NCBI RefSeq assembly: GCF_003316765.1
Contig: NZ_NIJF01000073.1
Coordinates: forward strand, 62,001 to 126,000
Direction: 5' to 3'
Source: Bacillus sp. P14.5
GTDB lineage: Bacteria; Bacillota; Bacilli; Bacillales; Bacillaceae_B
Length of the DNA: 64,000 nt
This document shows, piece by piece, positions 25,039-35,121 of the stretch. Position 1 is the stretch's first letter; the number at the start of each line of letters is the position of its first letter. The position numbers and the translations under genes were made by a program. The notes beneath the pieces were generated by a model. The model made no database searches. It was not told the origin of the DNA and saw only the letters and a list, made by a program, of their open reading frames with translations.

Positions 25039-25506
25039 ATGTAATCACTCTCCGTAAATAATCTTTAATTGTAACCTTAAAAACTATTTCACCACTTACT
25101 GCTAAAAATCCTTGAATTTCCTTTAAATAGACCAAAATTTTGGTGAAAAGATTGCGGTAAAATATGGAATTCATAATTTTCTTCATAGAGCCAAGCTTTT
25201 TTGAAAGCTCAGATCTCATTTTTATTCCCATAACTTGTCCATCAACTCTGTATCTCCTTTGAAACTATCATTCATTGTTTTGATTGGTTAAGAGGCTATC
25301 TGACGATTTTACTGAAAAACCTCTTGCCACCAAATTTGTAATTGAGATTACTAGAAAAAATGTTTAATTATAGAAGAATGAACAAACAAAAAACAAAACG
25401 AATTTATGTACAAATACACATTAATAACTACGAAAACCAAATAAATTATTAATAATTCAAAAAAACATTGTAAGAAGATAGATTCATGTGGTAAAATCTT
25501 ACCAAT
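25039..25506. other. Intergenic, with a third MerR remnant and AC-rich operator-like tract
   Basis: No gene. 25227-25307 repeats part of the 3' end of the MerR gene at 41035-41781 (CTTGTCCATCAACTCTG, CTGTATCTCC). 25378-25400 is an ACAAACAAAAAACAAAACG tract similar to one in front of the microcompartment operon. Confidence 0.6.
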
Positions 25507-25522
25507 ATGAAAGCGCTTTACA
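25507..25522 (+). promoter_or_regulatory. cre-like LacI-family operator
   Basis: ATGAAAGCGCTTTACA closely resembles the CcpA cre consensus (TGAAARCGYTWWCA with one offset base), about 80 bases before the substrate-binding-protein gene. Suggests carbon catabolite control of sugar uptake. Confidence 0.6.
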
Positions 25523-25601
25523 GATGATTCCTCTATCTGGGTATTAAATTGGCTAGGTACATAGATAAGTTGGAATCTAACAATATTTAGGGGGAGAGAA
25601 A

Positions 25602-26720
25602 ATGAAAAAGAGTAGTTTTCTAAAACGTGCTGCAGTATCAGCCGTGGCAATGACTTTATTATTGACAGGCTGTTCGTCTGGAGGTTCTACAGAGCCGGCG
25701 AAAGGAAATGAAAAAGTTTCTTTTGAAAATGTACCTGAAAAGTTTGCAGATGGAAACGACATGAAAATTAAGGTGATAAGAAAAATAGGCGGTGACGACC
25801 ATACTGCTCAGTTCCTTGCTGGTGCAAAATCTGAAGGGGAAGCAATGGGGTTCAAAGTTGATGTGTTTTCTGCCAATGGAGATACTGCAAAGTTCCATGA
25901 TTCTATTGCTCAAGGCCTTCAAGAAGACTATGACGGTTTCATTATTTCCCATGGTGATGACGCTGCAACTGTTGAAGATGTTAAGAAGTTGACTGAAGCT
26001 GGCAAGAGTGTTGTTACTTTTGACTCTAATGGTGACTTAATGAATGTTGAAGGTGTGACGCTGACTTCACAGGATGATGAGGCACTTGCAAAATTAGCTT
26101 TAGATGAATTGGTCAAAGATACCAACGGGGAAGGAAATATTGTTTATCTTTGGGTAGATGGGTTCCCGCCAATGGTAAGGAGAAATAATTTATATAATGA
26201 AGTGCTTGATAACAACCCTGGCTTGAAAGAAGTTGAGAGGTTTGGCGTAGCTGCTGCGGATACAACTGTTCAAACTCAAAATGCTGTTTCTGCAATGTTA
26301 AATAAGCATAAAAAGGGTGAAATTGATGCGATTTTTGCAACTTGGGATGCCTTTGCGATTGGCGCAGCTCGTGCCATTAAAGAAGCTGGAAGAGAAGAAA
26401 TTAAAATATACGGAATTGATGTATCAAATGCAGACCTTCAATTAATGCAGGAAGAAAATAGCCCGTGGAAGTATACAGCGGCTGTTGATCCTAAATTAAT
26501 TGGTGAAATCAACATGAGAATTCTAGCTAAGAAGCTCGCGGGTGAAGAAACTCCGCAAACTTATGACCTTGAGGCGTCGGTGATTGACCAGGAAACTCTT
26601 CAATCTTCTAGTGAGCCTGTAAATATGCAAAGTCTTGCGGATATCATTGATGGATGGGGTGAATCAGAAGAGTTCAATGAAGACTGGATGAAAGTATTAA
26701 AAGATCATTACGGTAATTAA
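25602..26720 (+). CDS. Ribose-type sugar ABC transporter, lipoprotein substrate-binding protein
   Basis: 372 residues. The lipobox LLLTGC (Cys about residue 24) anchors it to the membrane. The body is a periplasmic-binding-protein type I fold (Peripla_BP_4): FLAGAKSEGEAMGFKVDVFS, IAQGLQEDYDGFIISHGDD, VVTFDSN and AIFATWDAFAIGAARAIKEAG. Ribosome site AGGGGGAGA. It heads the importer operon, and its own hairpin downstream suggests a higher transcript level than the ATPase. Context with an MtnK-like kinase and MtnA-like isomerase points to a pentose-like ligand such as 5-deoxyribose or 5-methylthioribose. The exact ligand is not readable. Confidence 0.92.
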   Translation: MKKSSFLKRAAVSAVAMTLLLTGCSSGGSTEPAKGNEKVSFENVPEKFADGNDMKIKVIRKIGGDDHTAQFLAGAKSEGEAMGFKVDVFSANGDTAKFHDSIAQGLQEDYDGFIISHGDDAATVEDVKKLTEAGKSVVTFDSNGDLMNVEGVTLTSQDDEALAKLALDELVKDTNGEGNIVYLWVDGFPPMVRRNNLYNEVLDNNPGLKEVERFGVAAADTTVQTQNAVSAMLNKHKKGEIDAIFATWDAFAIGAARAIKEAGREEIKIYGIDVSNADLQLMQEENSPWKYTAAVDPKLIGEINMRILAKKLAGEETPQTYDLEASVIDQETLQSSSEPVNMQSLADIIDGWGESEEFNEDWMKVLKDHYGN

Positions 26721-26748
26721 TTTTTACGATTGTTGATATATAGGAAAG

Positions 26749-26781
26749 CACTCTTTTAAAGATCTTCTTTAAGAGAGTGTT
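26749..26781 (+). terminator. Intercistronic hairpin after the binding-protein gene
   Basis: CACTCTTTTAAAGA and TCTTTAAGAGAGTG pair around a TCTTC-like loop, followed by TTTGC. Probably attenuates or protects the upstream mRNA. Confidence 0.6.
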
Positions 26782-26825
26782 TGCTGTATCTGGTTCAATG
26801 CAATTGTCGGAGGGTGGGGGAAACT

Positions 26826-28330
26826 GTGACTAAAACAATACTGGAAATGAAAAATATCACTATAGAATTTCCAGGAGTAAAGGCCTTGGATGATGTGAGC
26901 TTTTCAACGGAAACAGGTACCACGCATGCACTGATTGGTGCTAACGGGGCGGGGAAGTCGACTTTAATGAAAGTGCTTTCCGGAGCCTATAATCATTACA
27001 GTGGTGAAATATACCTTGATGGCCGCAGAATTGATATACGCTCACCAAAGGATGCCCAAAACTATGGGATTCAAATTGTGTATCAGGAAGTGGATACCGC
27101 TTTAATCCCATACCTGACAGTGGGAGAAAATATCATGCTTAATGAAACAGTAAATGATATGGGGAAAAAGCAAATCATAAGCTGGAAGGACATTCACCGT
27201 AAAGCCGGGGAAGTGCTGGAGAGCATGAATGTTAAGGTATCGACTAAGAAACTTGCAAGTGAATTAACGTTGGCTGAAAAACAAATGGTTCTGATTGCAA
27301 GATCGATTTTGAAAGACTGCAAATTCCTTATTCTTGATGAGCCTACTGCTCCTTTAAGTCATTCTGAAACAAATGAATTGTTCCGCATCGTCAGGGAGCT
27401 TAAAGAACGAAATGTAGGAGTTATATTCATTTCACATCGTTTGCCTGAGCTTTTTGATATCTGTGACGACATAACCGTCATGCGAAATGGCAAATTTGTT
27501 ATTAAAGAAAAATAGCGGAAACAACGCCTAATAATGTGATTGAGCAGATGCTGGGCGAGAAGCTTCAGGATCAATTCCCAAAACACTTTGTAACGATAGG
27601 TGACACACTTCTGGAGGTAAAAGGGCTGAAGGATGAAGGGATTATCAAGGGGATTTCTTTGCATGCGAAAGCAGGAGAAGTCATTGGTATTGCTGGATTG
27701 GTGGGAGCAGGGAAGACGGAACTTTGTAAAACCCTGTTTGGGGCTAACAGGAAAACTGCCGGGGAAATCCTTCTCAAAGGAAAATCACTGCGAATCAAAA
27801 ATCCTCATCAGGCTGTAACTCAGGGGATTGCACTTGTGCCAGAAGAGCGTAGAAAAGAGGGAATCCTGGTGTCGGAGCCGGTTTCCACAAACTTAAGCTC
27901 TGCCAATCTGAATAAATTTTCGAATTTTCTTAGTTTACTTGATTTTAGAACCGAAAAAAGCACTGCAAGAGAAATGATAGGAAGCCTTGGAATTAAAACG
28001 CCATCTGAAAATACTAAAGTTCAAAATCTCTCTGGGGGAAACCAGCAAAAAGTGGCAATAGGTAAATGGCTGCTGACAGATGCAGAGGTATATATATTCG
28101 ATGAGCCGACAAAGGGTGTTGATGTCGGTGCGAAAAAAGATATCTTTGAATTAATTTCTGGCCTCGCCCAGAGAGGGAAAGCTGTGATTTATGCTTCTTG
28201 TGAGTTCTCAGAAATTATAGGCATTACAGACCGTGTTTATGTTGTCTATGATGGGGAAATCGCCAGGGAGTTTGAAACGAAGGCTACTAACGAAGAAGAG
28301 CTATTATTTTATTCAACAGGAGGCAAGTGA
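26826..28330 (+). CDS. Sugar ABC transporter ATP-binding protein (RbsA-type), frameshifted at an A5 run
   Basis: Start GTG 26826 after GGAGGGTGGGGG. The first ATPase module has Walker A GANGAGKST, the LTLAEKQ signature and Walker B LILDEPTAPLS. The frame stops at TAG 27513-27515 after A5 (27508-27512); one added A gives KEKIAETTPNNVIEQMLGEK. The second module has GLVGAGKTEL, signature LSGGNQQK and VYIFDEPTKGVDVG, ending at 28330. About 500 residues, as for RbsA/AraG. The second ATPase module of this class normally carries the active signature, which is intact here. The single-base shift in a conserved operon looks like a sequencing fault. Confidence 0.88.
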
Positions 28331-28331
28331 G

Positions 28332-29345
28332 ATGAGCGTTCCAAACCCAAACCCAAATCCTGCCCAAGCTAACCCGCCAGTAAGAAGGGCATTCGACCTA
28401 TTTGATTTTTTATATAAATATGGAACGATTCTTACTATTTTTGTATTGATTGCTATATTTGCGATTACCAACCCGAGTTTTATTCAGGGAAATAATATCA
28501 TTAATATCCTGCGGTCAATTTCCATCGTCACAATCATTGCCATTGGGATTACAATTTCCCTTACTGTCAATGGATTCGATCTTTCTGTAGGTTCTGTTGC
28601 ATCATTATCAAACGCTGTTGTGATTTCAATGTTTGTGTGGTTCTCTCAGAATACATTAATTGCGATTCTATCGGCAATTGCCGCGTCTCTTTTGGTAGGG
28701 ATGCTTAACTCATTTATGATTGTAAAAATGAAGATTCCGGATATGCTGATGACATTAGCGACAATGTTCATTATCCAGGGGATTGCCTTAACCTATACTA
28801 GAGGAGCAACTGTTTCTCAGAACATGGTTATGCCTGACGGGAGTTTTTCAGAAGGAACAATAAGTCCGTTCTTTTCAAAAATCGGACAGGTTCCATGGAT
28901 AATTTTGATTATGGTTATTGTTGTGTTGTTGGTGCATATTCTTTTGACTTATACAAAACATGGCCGATATATGTATGTAATCGGCGGAAATAAAGAAGCT
29001 GCCAGGCTTTCTGGTATTCCGGTGAATAAATACAAAGTTGCGGCCTATTTGCTTTCAGCATTATTTGCTTCAATAGGCGGGATTGTACTTGCATCCCGTG
29101 TTATGACTGCGGAAATTAATGCGGGAGCACCATATCTAATGGACTCTGTAGCAGCGGCATTTATCGGGTTCTCCGTCTTGGGAGCTGGTAAACCGAATGC
29201 ATTAGGAACTTTTGTAGGGGCAGTGCTGATTGGAATCTTGGCGAACGGTCTGGTTATGATGTCCGTTCCGTATTATGCCATGGATATTGTAAAAGGAACC
29301 GTATTAGCTTTTGCGTTAGCGCTTACTTACTATAAACAAAGGTAA
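28332..29345 (+). CDS. Sugar ABC transporter permease (RbsC-type)
   Basis: Start ATG 28332 one base after the ATPase stop, with AGGAGGCAAGTGAG as ribosome site; the longer frame is not needed. 337 residues. N-terminal Pro/Asn-rich cytoplasmic tail, then eight to ten membrane helices; GITISLTVNGFDLSVGSVAS and ARLSGIPVNKYKVAAYLLSA are the characteristic BPD_transp_2 segments. A decayed paralogue lies at 6899-7159. Confidence 0.92.
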   Translation: MSVPNPNPNPAQANPPVRRAFDLFDFLYKYGTILTIFVLIAIFAITNPSFIQGNNIINILRSISIVTIIAIGITISLTVNGFDLSVGSVASLSNAVVISMFVWFSQNTLIAILSAIAASLLVGMLNSFMIVKMKIPDMLMTLATMFIIQGIALTYTRGATVSQNMVMPDGSFSEGTISPFFSKIGQVPWIILIMVIVVLLVHILLTYTKHGRYMYVIGGNKEAARLSGIPVNKYKVAAYLLSALFASIGGIVLASRVMTAEINAGAPYLMDSVAAAFIGFSVLGAGKPNALGTFVGAVLIGILANGLVMMSVPYYAMDIVKGTVLAFALALTYYKQR

Positions 29346-29354
29346 GGTGGGAAA

Positions 29355-30581
29355 ATGATGGCTACTTTCACAACTGAGTATTTTACAATGACAGAAAATG
29401 ATGCAGTAGAATATGCAAGGACCAGACTGAATTACTTTACTCACAATGCTGAGCTTTCTTGCAAGGAAATTGGCGACGGTAATCTTAATTATGTTTTTAG
29501 AGTAATAGATAATAAGAATGATAAGTCCCTCATCATTAAACAGGCGGGACCTATAGCAAGAATTTCCGATGAGTTTAAGCTTTCTCCGGATCGCAACAGG
29601 ATTGAAAGCGAGATTTTGGAGCTTCAATATAAGCTGGCTCCAGGTTTTGTTCCTAAAATGTACTGCTATGATCCCATTATGAACTGTTGTGCAATGGAAG
29701 ACCTTTCTGACCATGAAATCATGCGTACGGCATTGATGGACAACAAGAAGTTTCCATTGTTTGCAGACCATATCACTACTTACATGGTGAATACACTCTT
29801 GTTAACATCAGATGTTGTTATGGGGCATAAGGAAAAGAAAGATCTTGTAAAAAACTTCATGAACCCTGAACTATGCGAAATCACTGAGGATTTAGTTTAT
29901 ACCGAACCATTTTTTGATTGTCCTCGCAATGATGTTTTTCCATCATCGCGGGAGTATGTTCAAGAGAATATCTGGAACGACCAAAATTTACAGCTGGAAA
30001 CAGCAAAACTAAAATTTGAATTCATGACAAATGCCCAGTCACTGCTTCATGGTGATCTTCATACTGGATCTATTTTTATAAAAGAAGATTCCACAAAGGT
30101 TATTGATCCAGAATTTGCTTTTTACGGTCCAGCTGGTTACGATGTCGGAAATGTAATTGCCAATCTTACTTTTGCACTGCTAAACACAAAGTACACAACC
30201 TCAGCCCCTGAAGAAAGAAACGATCAAATGGAGTACTTGCAAAACACTATAATAGATATTATAGATTTGTTTAAAGAAAAGTTTCTAACTGCTTGGGATG
30301 AAAAAGCATCTGACCGCACTGCTAAATATTTGGGATTCAAGGAACATTATTTGAATTCCATCCTTCGGGATACTGCAGCTGTTACTGGTCTTGAACTTTG
30401 CCGCCGGATTATCGGTCTTGCCCATGTTAAGGACATTACATTGATTGAGGGACAGGAAAAGCGCGCTGCAGCAGAAAAAGAATGCCTTACAGCCGGAAAA
30501 AGATTTATATTGGAGAGAGAAACACTTAAAACGGGTGAAGACTTTATAAAAGTTCTTAAGGAAAGTATTGAGAAAATCTAG
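29355..30581 (+). CDS. mtnK: MtnK-like sugar kinase (5-methylthioribose / 5-deoxyribose kinase)
   Basis: 408 residues, protein-kinase-like (APH/ChoK) fold. [18 protein letters not shown] is the glycine-rich nucleotide loop, LIIKQAGP the Lys. [13 protein letters not shown] is the catalytic HGD(L/I)H loop and [20 protein letters not shown] the metal-binding DPEFAFYGP motif diagnostic of MtnK. It would phosphorylate the C1 hydroxyl of 5-methylthioribose; homologues in the published 5-deoxyribose salvage pathway of Bacillus thuringiensis do the same for 5-deoxyribose. Next to an importer, an isomerase gene and a BMC aldolase operon. I favour 5-deoxyribose-type sugars because other methionine-salvage genes (mtnB/W/X/D) are absent here. 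Confidence 0.9.
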   Translation: MMATFTTEYFTMTENDAVEYARTRLNYFTHNAELSCKEIGDGNLNYVFRVIDNKNDKSLIIKQAGPIARISDEFKLSPDRNRIESEILELQYKLAPGFVPKMYCYDPIMNCCAMEDLSDHEIMRTALMDNKKFPLFADHITTYMVNTLLLTSDVVMGHKEKKDLVKNFMNPELCEITEDLVYTEPFFDCPRNDVFPSSREYVQENIWNDQNLQLETAKLKFEFMTNAQSLLHGDLHTGSIFIKEDSTKVIDPEFAFYGPAGYDVGNVIANLTFALLNTKYTTSAPEERNDQMEYLQNTIIDIIDLFKEKFLTAWDEKASDRTAKYLGFKEHYLNSILRDTAAVTGLELCRRIIGLAHVKDITLIEGQEKRAAAEKECLTAGKRFILERETLKTGEDFIKVLKESIEKI

Positions 30582-30592
30582 GAGGTTAGCAA

Positions 30593-31657
30593 ATGGAAAA
30601 GCCAGTGGATGTAATAAGATCGGTTAGGCTTGATGATGAACGGAATAGGCTGATCTTGTTGGATCAGACCCTATTACCGAATGAAAAGTTATTTCTTGAA
30701 TTAGAGAATCTGGAAGATATTTGGGAAGCGATCTATTATTTAAAGGTGCGGGGTGCGCCTGCAATTGGGATTGCGGCGGCTTACGGAGTATATCTGGGAA
30801 CAAAAATGTCACAAGCAGCTACAGTTGAAGAACTATACGAGGATTTCAAAAAAGCAAAGGACTACCTGGCTTCTTCTCGGCCGACTGCAGTAAACCTCTT
30901 TTGGGCACTTGAAAGGATGGAATCCCGCTTCAAAAAAGAAGAAGGCAAAACTGTTTCAGAAGTGAAGTCTGCACTGAGAGAAGAGTCCGAAATGATTCGG
31001 GAAGAAGATGAAAAGGTATGCGAGTCAATAGGTAAGTATGCGTTGTCGGTGCTTGAACCGGGAATGGGAATTTTAACTCACTGTAATGCAGGTACAATAG
31101 CTACTGCTAAGTATGGCACTGCTCTTGCTCCGATTTACCTTGGTGAGGAAAAGGGATATGATTTTAAGGTTTTTGCTGATGAAACAAGACCGCTGCTTCA
31201 AGGAGCTCGTTTGACTGCTTGGGAATTGAAAGAGGCAGGGGTAGATGTCACTTTGATCTGTGATAATATGGCTTCCATCGTTATGAAGGAAGGGAAAATA
31301 CAGGCTGTACTAGTTGGCTGTGATAGAGTTGCAGCTAATGGGGACTCTGCCAATAAAATTGGAACATCAGGCGTAGCTATTCTTGCTAAACACTATAATA
31401 TACCTTTCTATGTTTGTGCACCGTTGTCTACTGTTGATCTGGAGTGCAAAACGGGTGATGATATCCATATTGAACTAAGGTCTTCTGAGGAAGTTACGTC
31501 TCAATGGTATGAAAAGCCGATGGGCCCAAAGGAAGTACAGACATACAACCCTGCATTTGACGTGACAGATCATGAACTGATTACCGGAATCGTTACTGAA
31601 AATGGAATTGCATATGCTCCTTATACGGAAAGCCTTCCGAAAATGTTCAAAAAATAA
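30593..31657 (+). CDS. mtnA: MtnA-like aldose-1-phosphate isomerase
   Basis: 354 residues, behind GGAGG. MtnA/eIF2B-like isomerase: VRGAPAIGIAAAYGVYLG, ILTHCNAGTIATAKYGTALA (catalytic Cys in HCNAG), ADETRPLLQGARLTAWEL and VLVGCDRVAANGDSANKIGT (catalytic Asp). It interconverts 5-methylthioribose 1-phosphate and 5-methylthioribulose 1-phosphate; homologues act on 5-deoxyribose 1-phosphate in the 5-deoxyribose pathway. The product is the substrate for the class II aldolase encoded 1.1 kb downstream. No encapsulation tail is visible, so it probably acts in the cytosol. Confidence 0.92.
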   Translation: MEKPVDVIRSVRLDDERNRLILLDQTLLPNEKLFLELENLEDIWEAIYYLKVRGAPAIGIAAAYGVYLGTKMSQAATVEELYEDFKKAKDYLASSRPTAVNLFWALERMESRFKKEEGKTVSEVKSALREESEMIREEDEKVCESIGKYALSVLEPGMGILTHCNAGTIATAKYGTALAPIYLGEEKGYDFKVFADETRPLLQGARLTAWELKEAGVDVTLICDNMASIVMKEGKIQAVLVGCDRVAANGDSANKIGTSGVAILAKHYNIPFYVCAPLSTVDLECKTGDDIHIELRSSEEVTSQWYEKPMGPKEVQTYNPAFDVTDHELITGIVTENGIAYAPYTESLPKMFKK

Positions 31658-31675
31658 GTTGTAAGCGAATGAGGA

Positions 31676-31703
31676 AAGCCGGCAATTAATATGCCGGCTT
31701 TTG
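31676..31703. terminator. Bidirectional terminator between kinase/isomerase operon and regulator
   Basis: AAAGCCGGCA and TGCCGGCTTT flank TTAATA, with T-runs on both sides. Confidence 0.85.
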
Positions 31704-32465
31704 TTATTCGCATTCCACTAGCTCTACTCCTTTTTCATGAAGAAAGCTATGCCATTCAGGTGATAATTTTTCATCAACAATTATGGTATTTACATCTTCG
31801 AAGCTGCAGATGCGTGTGAATGAGGTCTTATCGAATTTTGTATAATCTGCAATCAAGAAAGTCTTATTCGCATGTTTAGCAGCGATTTTCCTTATGACAG
31901 CTTGCTGTTCATTTGAATCTGTAATGCTGTGCTGCCTGCTGACGGAACGGCATGAAATAAAGGCGCTGTCAAAAAAGTAATGCTCCATGTTGATCTCTGC
32001 TGTTCTCCCAAGATTTGACTGAGTTGAGCTGGATAAAGTGCCTCCGATAATGACTAGTTTAATGTTTGGATTGTTCATTAAGGTTGTCACGACTTTAATG
32101 GAATTTGTCACTACGGTCAATTTTAGATCTGTCAGTATACTGGCGATCACGAGAGAAGTGGTAGATGCATCCAGAAATATAGAGTCACCGCTTTTTATAT
32201 AAGATTGGGCCTTAGCAGCAATTTTCTTTTTGCCTTCAACATGAATGAATTCTCGCAAATTAACATCGACGTCATTTTGAACTCCGTCTGATATATATGC
32301 TCCTCCATAAGTGCGGGTCAGAAAACCTTCATCCTCGAGTTGTTTTAAATCCCGGCGGATGGTTTCTTCAGTGACGTTGAACATTTTGTTCAATTCGGCG
32401 ACAGTAACACTTTTCTTTTCAATGATCAATTCTTTGATTTTTGATTTTCGTTTTATATGTAACAT
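31704..32465 (-). CDS. DeoR-family transcriptional regulator
   Basis: 253 residues. N-terminal DeoR winged HTH (SVTVAELNKMFNVTEETIRRDLKQLEDEGFL), then the sugar-phosphate-isomerase-like sensor (DSIFLDASTTSLVIASIL, TVVTNSIKVVTTL, GGTLSSST). DeoR regulators of sugar operons are relieved by the phosphorylated sugar, here plausibly a 5-deoxypentose 1-phosphate. Divergent from the microcompartment operon and convergent with the kinase operon, so well placed to control both. Reads out of a promoter in 32466-32772. Confidence 0.9.
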   Translation of the reverse strand: MLHIKRKSKIKELIIEKKSVTVAELNKMFNVTEETIRRDLKQLEDEGFLTRTYGGAYISDGVQNDVDVNLREFIHVEGKKKIAAKAQSYIKSGDSIFLDASTTSLVIASILTDLKLTVVTNSIKVVTTLMNNPNIKLVIIGGTLSSSTQSNLGRTAEINMEHYFFDSAFISCRSVSRQHSITDSNEQQAVIRKIAAKHANKTFLIADYTKFDKTSFTRICSFEDVNTIIVDEKLSPEWHSFLHEKGVELVECE

Positions 32466-32772
32466 GAGTGGACTCCTTGCTTCCTTATATTTATTTTGAA
32501 TTATACCACTTTTGGTTGGTTTTATATAATCAAGTTATACTCTTAAGGCCGGTCTTGGTATTTTATAAGAAGATTGATAGTTAGTTGAAAGAGATTGTTA
32601 GTGTTGTTTTGTGTTTGTTTGTATTGTTTTCGTTGCAAAAATTGGTAGAAAACTCAAAAAAACATTGACAAAAATAATATAAAGTAAGAAACTTGAATTA
32701 CTTAATATGGTTTTATTTATTTTCGTGTTGATTTAAACCCTATTTCAGAAGAAATGTCAGGAGTTGAAATAA
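32466..32772. promoter_or_regulatory. Divergent control region of deoR-like gene and microcompartment operon
   Basis: No gene. It contains a T/G-rich tract TTTTGTGTTTGTTTGTATTG (about 32606-32630), the inverse of the ACAAACAAAAAACAAAACG tract upstream of the importer at 25378-25400, a candidate operator. TTGACA at about 32665 may be a -35 box. The ribosome site AGGAG lies before ATG 32773. Confidence 0.5.
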
Positions 32773-33567
32773 ATGGCTTCCACTAAATACTTGTCTGATT
32801 TTGAGGCAAAAAAGCAAATATGTGAAATTGGCAGAAGAGTTTATAATAAGAATTTTGTTGCTGCCAACGATGGAAATATCTCAGTGAAGGTGGGACCTCA
32901 GACAATCTGGACAACACCTACTGGTGTAAGCAAAGGTTTCATGACACCTGATATGATGGTGAAAATGGACCTTTCAGGAAAAATATTGTCAGGAAAACTT
33001 AAACCCTCGTCAGAAGTGAAAATGCACTTGCGTGTATATCAAGAAAATCCAGATGTAAATTCTGTTGTGCATGCTCACCCGCCTGTTGCAACATCGTTTG
33101 CTATTGCCGGCATTAGTCTCGATAAGCCGGTTTCTCCTGAAGCAGTTGTCATTTTAGGGACTGTACCGGTGGCTCCATATGCCACGCCTGGGACACAGGA
33201 AGTTCCGGATTCTATTGCTCCGTTCTGCAAAGATTACAATGCTGTCCTTCTAGCTAATCATGGAGCTTTAACGTGGGGGAGTGATCTCATCCAAGCCTAT
33301 TACAGGATGGAATCACTGGAACATTATGCGCTTATGCTCATGTACTCCAACAATATTATCAATAAAGCCAATGAGTTAAGCTGTACTCAAATATCTGATC
33401 TAATCGACATTAGAAGTAAGATGGGGATAAAAACGGGAGGTATCCCGACATGTGATCCCGGAACAAATCACACTGAAAAGAAAGAAACAGTTCAGGACAG
33501 CAGTCTGCTGATTGAAAGCATTGTCAAAAAAGTGACAGAAGATGTATTGAAAAAATATATCAAGTAA
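32773..33567 (+). CDS. Class II (fuculose/5-deoxyribulose phosphate-type) aldolase with C-terminal encapsulation helix
   Basis: 264 residues. Aldolase_II fold: NDGNISVKVGPQTIWTTPTG, KPSSEVKMHLRVYQ, VVHAHPPVATSFA (metal-binding His-x-His), LLANHGALTWGSDLIQAYY (third His) all present. It would split a ketose 1-phosphate into dihydroxyacetone phosphate and an aldehyde. After residue 225 a linker leads into DSSLLIESIVKKVTEDVLKK, a C-terminal amphipathic helix like those that target enzymes to microcompartments; the analogous cytosolic enzymes lack such an extension. First gene of the BMC operon, so cleavage probably happens inside the shell. Confidence 0.92.
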   Translation: MASTKYLSDFEAKKQICEIGRRVYNKNFVAANDGNISVKVGPQTIWTTPTGVSKGFMTPDMMVKMDLSGKILSGKLKPSSEVKMHLRVYQENPDVNSVVHAHPPVATSFAIAGISLDKPVSPEAVVILGTVPVAPYATPGTQEVPDSIAPFCKDYNAVLLANHGALTWGSDLIQAYYRMESLEHYALMLMYSNNIINKANELSCTQISDLIDIRSKMGIKTGGIPTCDPGTNHTEKKETVQDSSLLIESIVKKVTEDVLKKYIK

Positions 33568-33579
33568 GGAGGAAGCAGT

Positions 33580-35121
33580 TTGAGTACCCGAATTTCTGAA
33601 CAGGATATAGAAAAAATCGTTCAATCTGTATTATCCAACGTTAAAACTGTTATAAAAGAAATGCCTGAACATTCTTCCGAAAAGCTTGAAGCGGGCCCCA
33701 TTAAGATGAAACAAGCTGTACACCCATATCAGAGGACGGACAGCTCTCTATTAGAAGGAGATTGCGGTGTATATCATCGAATGGAAGATGCAATTGAAGC
33801 AGGCCACAAGGCACAATTGGATTTTATGAGGGGCTTTCAGTTAAAAGAGAGAGAAACCATCTTGTCGGAGATGCGTAAGGCGGTATTGGAAGAAAAGAAA
33901 CAACTCGCAACAATGGTCTATGAAGAAACTAAACTGGGGAATGTCGCAGATAAAATAGCCAAGCATGAGTTGACAGCTTTACATACACCCGGGACCGAAA
34001 TCCTAAAAACAGAAGCTTTTTCTGGTGACGATGGTTTAACAATTGTAGAAGAAGCCCCTTTCGGATTGATTGGTGCAGTCACGCCAGTTACAAACCCGAC
34101 CGAAACAATTCTTAATAACTCGATCGGAATGCTTGCAGCAGGGAATGCTGTTGTATTTAATGTGCATCCTTCCTCTAAAAAATCTTGCGCCTTTTTGGTC
34201 CGCTTATTGAACAAGGTGATTATGGATGCTGGGGGCCCTGGAAATTTGATTACAATGGTGGAGAATCCATCCTTGGATACGATGCAGCAGTTGATAGACA
34301 GTCCGAAGGTGAAAATGCTGGTAGGAACAGGAGGGCCCGGCCTAGTAAAAACCCTTCTGAAGTCAGGGAAGAAAGCAATAGGAGCAGGGGCGGGAAACCC
34401 GCCGGTTGTTGTAGACAATACAGCTGATTTGGAAAATGCAGCAAAAGCAATTATTGAGGGAGCCTCTTTTGACAATAACATTCTATGCATTGCGGAAAAA
34501 GAGGTTTTTGTACTGGAATCTGCTGCTGATGATTTGATTTTTCATATGTTAAACAACGGTGCATATATGCTTGATCAGCACCAATTGAAAAAGGTAATGA
34601 GCTTTGCGCTTGAGGAAAATGAGAAGCAGGAAGCGAAAGGATGCTCGCTTGATAACAAGCGTGAATACCATGTCGCAAAAAAATGGGTAGGACAGGCAGC
34701 GGGCGAATTTCTGAGGGAATTAGGGGTGGCTTCTGAAACAGGAGTTAAGCTGCTGATTTGCGATGTGGATTTCGACCACCCATTTGTCCAACTGGAACAG
34801 ATGATGCCAATCCTTCCTATTGTTAGAGTAAAGACGCTTGATGAAGCAATTGATTTGGCTGTGAAGGCAGAGCACGGAAATCGCCATACGGCAATTATGC
34901 ATTCGAAGAACGTTGATCATTTGACTCGTTTTGCAAGAGCTGTTGAAACGACCATTTTTGTGAAAAATGCTTCTTCCCTTGCTGGAGTGGGTTATGGAGG
35001 AGAAGGATTTACTACCATGACAATTGCCGGGCCGACTGGAGAAGGAATTACTTCTGCTAAGACTTTTACAAGACAACGGCGCTGTGTACTGGCAGAAGGC
35101 GGATTTAGAATAATAGGGTAG
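33580..35121 (+). CDS. CoA-acylating aldehyde dehydrogenase (EutE/PduP-like)
   Basis: 513 residues, start TTG behind AAGGAGG. The N-terminal amphipathic helix ISEQDIEKIVQSVLSNVK is a typical encapsulation peptide. The catalytic domain has GLIGAVTPVTNPTETILNNS (NAD pocket), LVGTGGPGLVKTLLKSGKKA, FDNNILCIAEKEV (catalytic Cys in the I-L-C-I motif), and a C-terminal oligomerisation part. It converts the aldehyde from the aldolase plus CoA and NAD+ to acyl-CoA. For 5-deoxyribulose 1-phosphate the aldehyde is acetaldehyde; for the methylthio analogue it is 2-(methylthio)acetaldehyde. Confidence 0.93.
   Translation: MSTRISEQDIEKIVQSVLSNVKTVIKEMPEHSSEKLEAGPIKMKQAVHPYQRTDSSLLEGDCGVYHRMEDAIEAGHKAQLDFMRGFQLKERETILSEMRKAVLEEKKQLATMVYEETKLGNVADKIAKHELTALHTPGTEILKTEAFSGDDGLTIVEEAPFGLIGAVTPVTNPTETILNNSIGMLAAGNAVVFNVHPSSKKSCAFLVRLLNKVIMDAGGPGNLITMVENPSLDTMQQLIDSPKVKMLVGTGGPGLVKTLLKSGKKAIGAGAGNPPVVVDNTADLENAAKAIIEGASFDNNILCIAEKEVFVLESAADDLIFHMLNNGAYMLDQHQLKKVMSFALEENEKQEAKGCSLDNKREYHVAKKWVGQAAGEFLRELGVASETGVKLLICDVDFDHPFVQLEQMMPILPIVRVKTLDEAIDLAVKAEHGNRHTAIMHSKNVDHLTRFARAVETTIFVKNASSLAGVGYGGEGFTTMTIAGPTGEGITSAKTFTRQRRCVLAEGGFRIIG

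Noticed and set aside
24977..25231. 84-codon frame on the minus strand
   Set aside because: Overlaps the better supported small membrane protein and part of a MerR remnant.
29355..31657. Kinase and isomerase as part of methionine salvage
   Set aside because: Homology allows it, but no mtnB, mtnW, mtnX, mtnD or transaminase genes are here and the neighbours are an importer and BMC genes. Not excluded, only less likely.
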